Below, one piece after another: positions 62,213 to 64,000 of a stretch of DNA of 64,000 nucleotides; the first letter of the stretch is position 1, and each line of letters starts with the position of its first letter. The notes below the pieces were generated by a model that was given only the letters and a program-made list of their open reading frames with translations, was not told the origin of the DNA and made no database searches. The DNA is from Afipia massiliensis (GTDB taxonomy: Bacteria > Pseudomonadota > Alphaproteobacteria > Rhizobiales > Xanthobacteraceae): assembly GCF_014203115.1 (NCBI RefSeq), contig NZ_JACHIJ010000003.1, positions 372,001 through 436,000 on the forward strand. The letters are read 5' to 3'. Both the position numbers and the translations under genes were made by a program.

Positions 62213-62755
62213 ATGCGTTCAGATAAGATGGCCGGTGAGGCTTTCGTAACGGCGGCGATCCGCCGAACCGGTTTTGCCGCGATGGCGTTGGCGGCGTCGC
62301 TGATGCTGGGGCACGGCGCACACGCCCAGACTGCCCCCGACACTGAGAATGGCCGATATGCGCTCTCGCCGGTCACCGATGGTTTTTTGCGGCTCGATAC
62401 CCGCAACGGCGTGGTGTCGATCTGCACCAACAAGAACGGCTGGATCTGCCGGCTGGTGCCGGATGAGCGGGCCGCGCTCGACACCGAGATCGGCCGGCTT
62501 CAGGCCGACAACAAGAACCTGCGTGACCAACTGGCCCAGCGCGACACCGTGACCGGCAAGACCGATACGCCGCTTGCCAAGGAAGATTCAAAAAAGAGCG
62601 CGCAGGCGTCGCCAGACAGCAAGGCGTCGCCCGACAGGAAGGTCGAACTGCAACTACCGCCCGAGCACGAAAAGCTGCTGGCGCTAATCGACCGCGTCTG
62701 GGATCGCCTGATCGAGATGGCGGTCCGTCTGCAGAAGCGGTTGTCTGAAATCTGA
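62213..62755 (+). CDS. Secreted coiled-coil protein of unknown function
   Basis: A 180-residue exported protein: the signal is FAAMALAASLMLGHGAHAQ, cleaved near residue 40. A short conserved domain follows (GRYALSPVTDGFLRLDTRNGVVSICTNKNGWICRLVPDE) with two cysteines, then a coiled coil (AALDTEIGRLQADNKNLRDQLAQ), a Lys/Ser/Pro-rich linker, and an amphipathic helical end (KLLALIDRVWDRLIEMAVRLQKRLSEI). Such proteins are common in Bradyrhizobium relatives; the role is not known. GGGAGGG precedes ATG 62213 by 8 bases. Confidence 0.75.
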   Translation: MRSDKMAGEAFVTAAIRRTGFAAMALAASLMLGHGAHAQTAPDTENGRYALSPVTDGFLRLDTRNGVVSICTNKNGWICRLVPDERAALDTEIGRLQADNKNLRDQLAQRDTVTGKTDTPLAKEDSKKSAQASPDSKASPDRKVELQLPPEHEKLLALIDRVWDRLIEMAVRLQKRLSEI

Positions 62756-62781
62756 GCGAACTGCAACTCAAAACAAAAAAA

Positions 62782-62805
62782 CGGCCGCGGAGCGATCCGC
62801 GGCCG
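62782..62805 (-). terminator. Intrinsic terminator of the MHS transporter gene
   Basis: A 10-bp stem, CGGCCGCGGA (62782-62791) with loop GCGA and TCCGCGGCCG (62796-62805). Read on the minus strand it is followed by TTTTTTTG. It lies 47 bp after the stop of the minus-strand transporter gene. Confidence 0.88.
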
Positions 62806-62816
62806 ATGTGTTTGGA

Positions 62817-62844
62817 AGATCAGGCGGCGTGGGCCGCCTGATCT
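62817..62844. other. Second GC hairpin after the transporter stop
   Basis: AGATCAGGCGGC (62817-62828), loop GTGG, GCCGCCTGATCT (62833-62844): a perfect 12-bp stem, 8 bp after the transporter stop on the minus strand. No T run; together with the terminator next to it this makes a tandem hairpin 3' end. Confidence 0.7.
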
Positions 62845-62851
62845 TCGATCG

Positions 62852-64000
62852 TTACTTGGTGATATCGACGTCCTTGGTTTCCGGCAGGAAGAAGAAGCCG
62901 ACCACCACGGTGATCAATGCGAAGATCACCGGATACCAGAGGCCTGAGTAAATATCGCCGGTCGATGCCACGATCGCGAATGATGTCGCGGGCAACAGAC
63001 CGCCGAACCAGCCGTTGCCGATATGATAGGGCAGCGACATCGACGTGTACCGGATCTTGGTCGGGAACAATTCGACCAGCATCGCGGCGATCGGCCCGTA
63101 TACCATGGTGACGAACAGCACCAGCACGAACAGCAGACCGATGATGGCGGCAACCTGCGGCCGGAAGATATCGAATGGATGCGACATCTTCACAAGCGTC
63201 GGGTTGGCGCCGCGCTTTGGATAACCGGCCGCCTGGAGGGCAGCGGTCGCGCCGGCATTCGAGTCCGCCGGCTTGGTGTAAGGCACCTCAGTGCCGTTGA
63301 TCGAGATCTTCACCGGCGAACCGGCGGGACCAGCGACGGTGTCATACTTGACCGAGGACTTCGCGAGGAAGTCGCGGGCAAGGTCGCAAGGCGCGGAGAA
63401 CACGCGGGTGCCGACCGGATTGAACAAGTCACCGCAGCCCTTCGGATCGGCAACAACCGACACCTTCACGGTCTCGATGGCCTTTTCCAACTGCGGGTTG
63501 GCGTTGGTCGAGATCATGCGGAAAATCGGGAAGAAGGTGAGAGCCGCGATCAGGCAGCCCGCGAGGATGATAGGCTTGCGGCCGATCTTGTCCGACAGCG
63601 CGCCGAACACGATGAAGAAGCCGGTGCCCAGCAGCAGCGACCACGCGATCAGCAGGTTCGCCGTATAACCGTCGACCTGCAGAATCGATTGCAGGAAGAA
63701 CAGCGCGTAGAACTGGCCGGTGTACCAGACCACGCCCTGGCCCATCACACCGCCGAACAATGCGATCAGCACGATCTTGGCGTTGCTCCAGCGCGCGAAG
63801 GATTCGGTCAGCGGGGCCTTCGAGCCCTTGCCCTCGTCCTTCATCTTCTGGAACACGGGCGATTCGTTCAGCTTCAGCCGGATCACGACCGAGACGCCGA
63901 GCAGCGCGACGGAGAGCAGGAACGGAATGCGCCAGCCCCAATCCGCGAACGCGGCTTCGCCCAAAATCGTGCGAGTGAAGAGGATGACCAGCAGCGACAG
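62852..64000 (-). CDS. MHS-type major facilitator transporter (5' end outside window)
   Basis: The last 382 residues of a 12-span H+ symporter of the metabolite:H+ symport family (ShiA/ProP-like), which takes up organic acids or osmolytes. GEAAFADWGWRIPFLLSVALLGVSVVIRLKLNESPVFQKM is family-typical at the end of the first half, and GALSDKIGRKPIILAG the repeated loop motif. A long stretch of about 100 residues (residues following IFRMIS to FDIFRPQ) is inserted after the ninth span; by topology it is periplasmic and has two cysteines (KGCGDLF and SAPCDLA). The reading frame continues beyond base 64000, so the start is not in the window. Confidence 0.88.
   Translation of the reverse strand: MSLLVILFTRTILGEAAFADWGWRIPFLLSVALLGVSVVIRLKLNESPVFQKMKDEGKGSKAPLTESFARWSNAKIVLIALFGGVMGQGVVWYTGQFYALFFLQSILQVDGYTANLLIAWSLLLGTGFFIVFGALSDKIGRKPIILAGCLIAALTFFPIFRMISTNANPQLEKAIETVKVSVVADPKGCGDLFNPVGTRVFSAPCDLARDFLAKSSVKYDTVAGPAGSPVKISINGTEVPYTKPADSNAGATAALQAAGYPKRGANPTLVKMSHPFDIFRPQVAAIIGLLFVLVLFVTMVYGPIAAMLVELFPTKIRYTSMSLPYHIGNGWFGGLLPATSFAIVASTGDIYSGLWYPVIFALITVVVGFFFLPETKDVDITK

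Overview
The window is a stretch of chromosome from an alphaproteobacterium of the Rhizobiales, most likely the Nitrobacteraceae (Bradyrhizobium / Afipia / Rhodopseudomonas / Nitrobacter group). The evidence is a class I lysyl-tRNA synthetase, a separate Fo operon (atpI-B-E-b'-b) away from F1, the cox gene order coxB-coxA-ctaB-small protein-ctaG-coxC-DUF983-SURF1-thrC-M16 peptidase, a PodJ-like polar protein and uniformly GC-rich coding sequence. Genus is not decided. I saw no tRNA, rRNA, insertion sequence, prophage or CRISPR array; the gene content looks like core chromosome throughout.

Layout. 1-9385: end of a group III truncated haemoglobin, an Old Yellow Enzyme, a ketopantoate-reductase-like protein, a PRC-barrel protein, an FAD-binding dehydrogenase, a secreted ClpP-fold protein, a SCO protein, a processive-type glycosyltransferase and a family 3 solute-binding protein. 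9409-16144: membrane protein, lysyl-tRNA synthetase, YbaK deacylase, S24/LexA-like regulator, DUF952 protein, pyrD, a MATE transporter and a small membrane protein. 16211-24691: a four-enzyme DNA repair set (ATP-dependent ligase, metallo-beta-lactamase-fold exonuclease, Lhr-like helicase, PdeM phosphoesterase) split into two divergent pairs around a TPR methyltransferase and an orphan ABC solute-binding protein. 24731-29968: TIGR02186-type protein plus TauE/SafE permease, and a 1097-residue PodJ-like protein.

30165-36289 is a fatty-acid beta-oxidation operon (acyl-CoA dehydrogenase, thiolase, hydratase/dehydrogenase) with a divergent TetR regulator and a perfect 9-bp inverted repeat between them. 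36369-39125 holds glutathione genes: a beta-class glutathione transferase, a MarR regulator and glutamate-cysteine ligase. 39259-46653 is an envelope redox region: PAN protein, DUF6152 and DUF6644-like proteins, periplasmic thioredoxin plus CcdA, TldD protease, and an HxlR regulator divergent from DoxX, DsrE and TlpA-like proteins, then an IalB protein.

47114-56945 is the aa3 cytochrome oxidase operon with its assembly factors, followed by thrC (own promoter and hairpin leader), an M16 peptidase and a DUF454 protein. 57049-58561 has an acetyltransferase, a palindromic repeat element and a putative lipoprotein. 58635-61272 is the Fo ATP synthase operon on the minus strand with a recognisable promoter. 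The window ends with a DsbA-like isomerase, a secreted coiled-coil protein and a truncated MHS-type transporter. SCO, CtaB, CtaG and SURF1 all serve the oxidase, whose proton gradient the Fo operon uses; the periplasmic thioredoxin/CcdA pair could keep copper-site cysteines reduced, which is inference.
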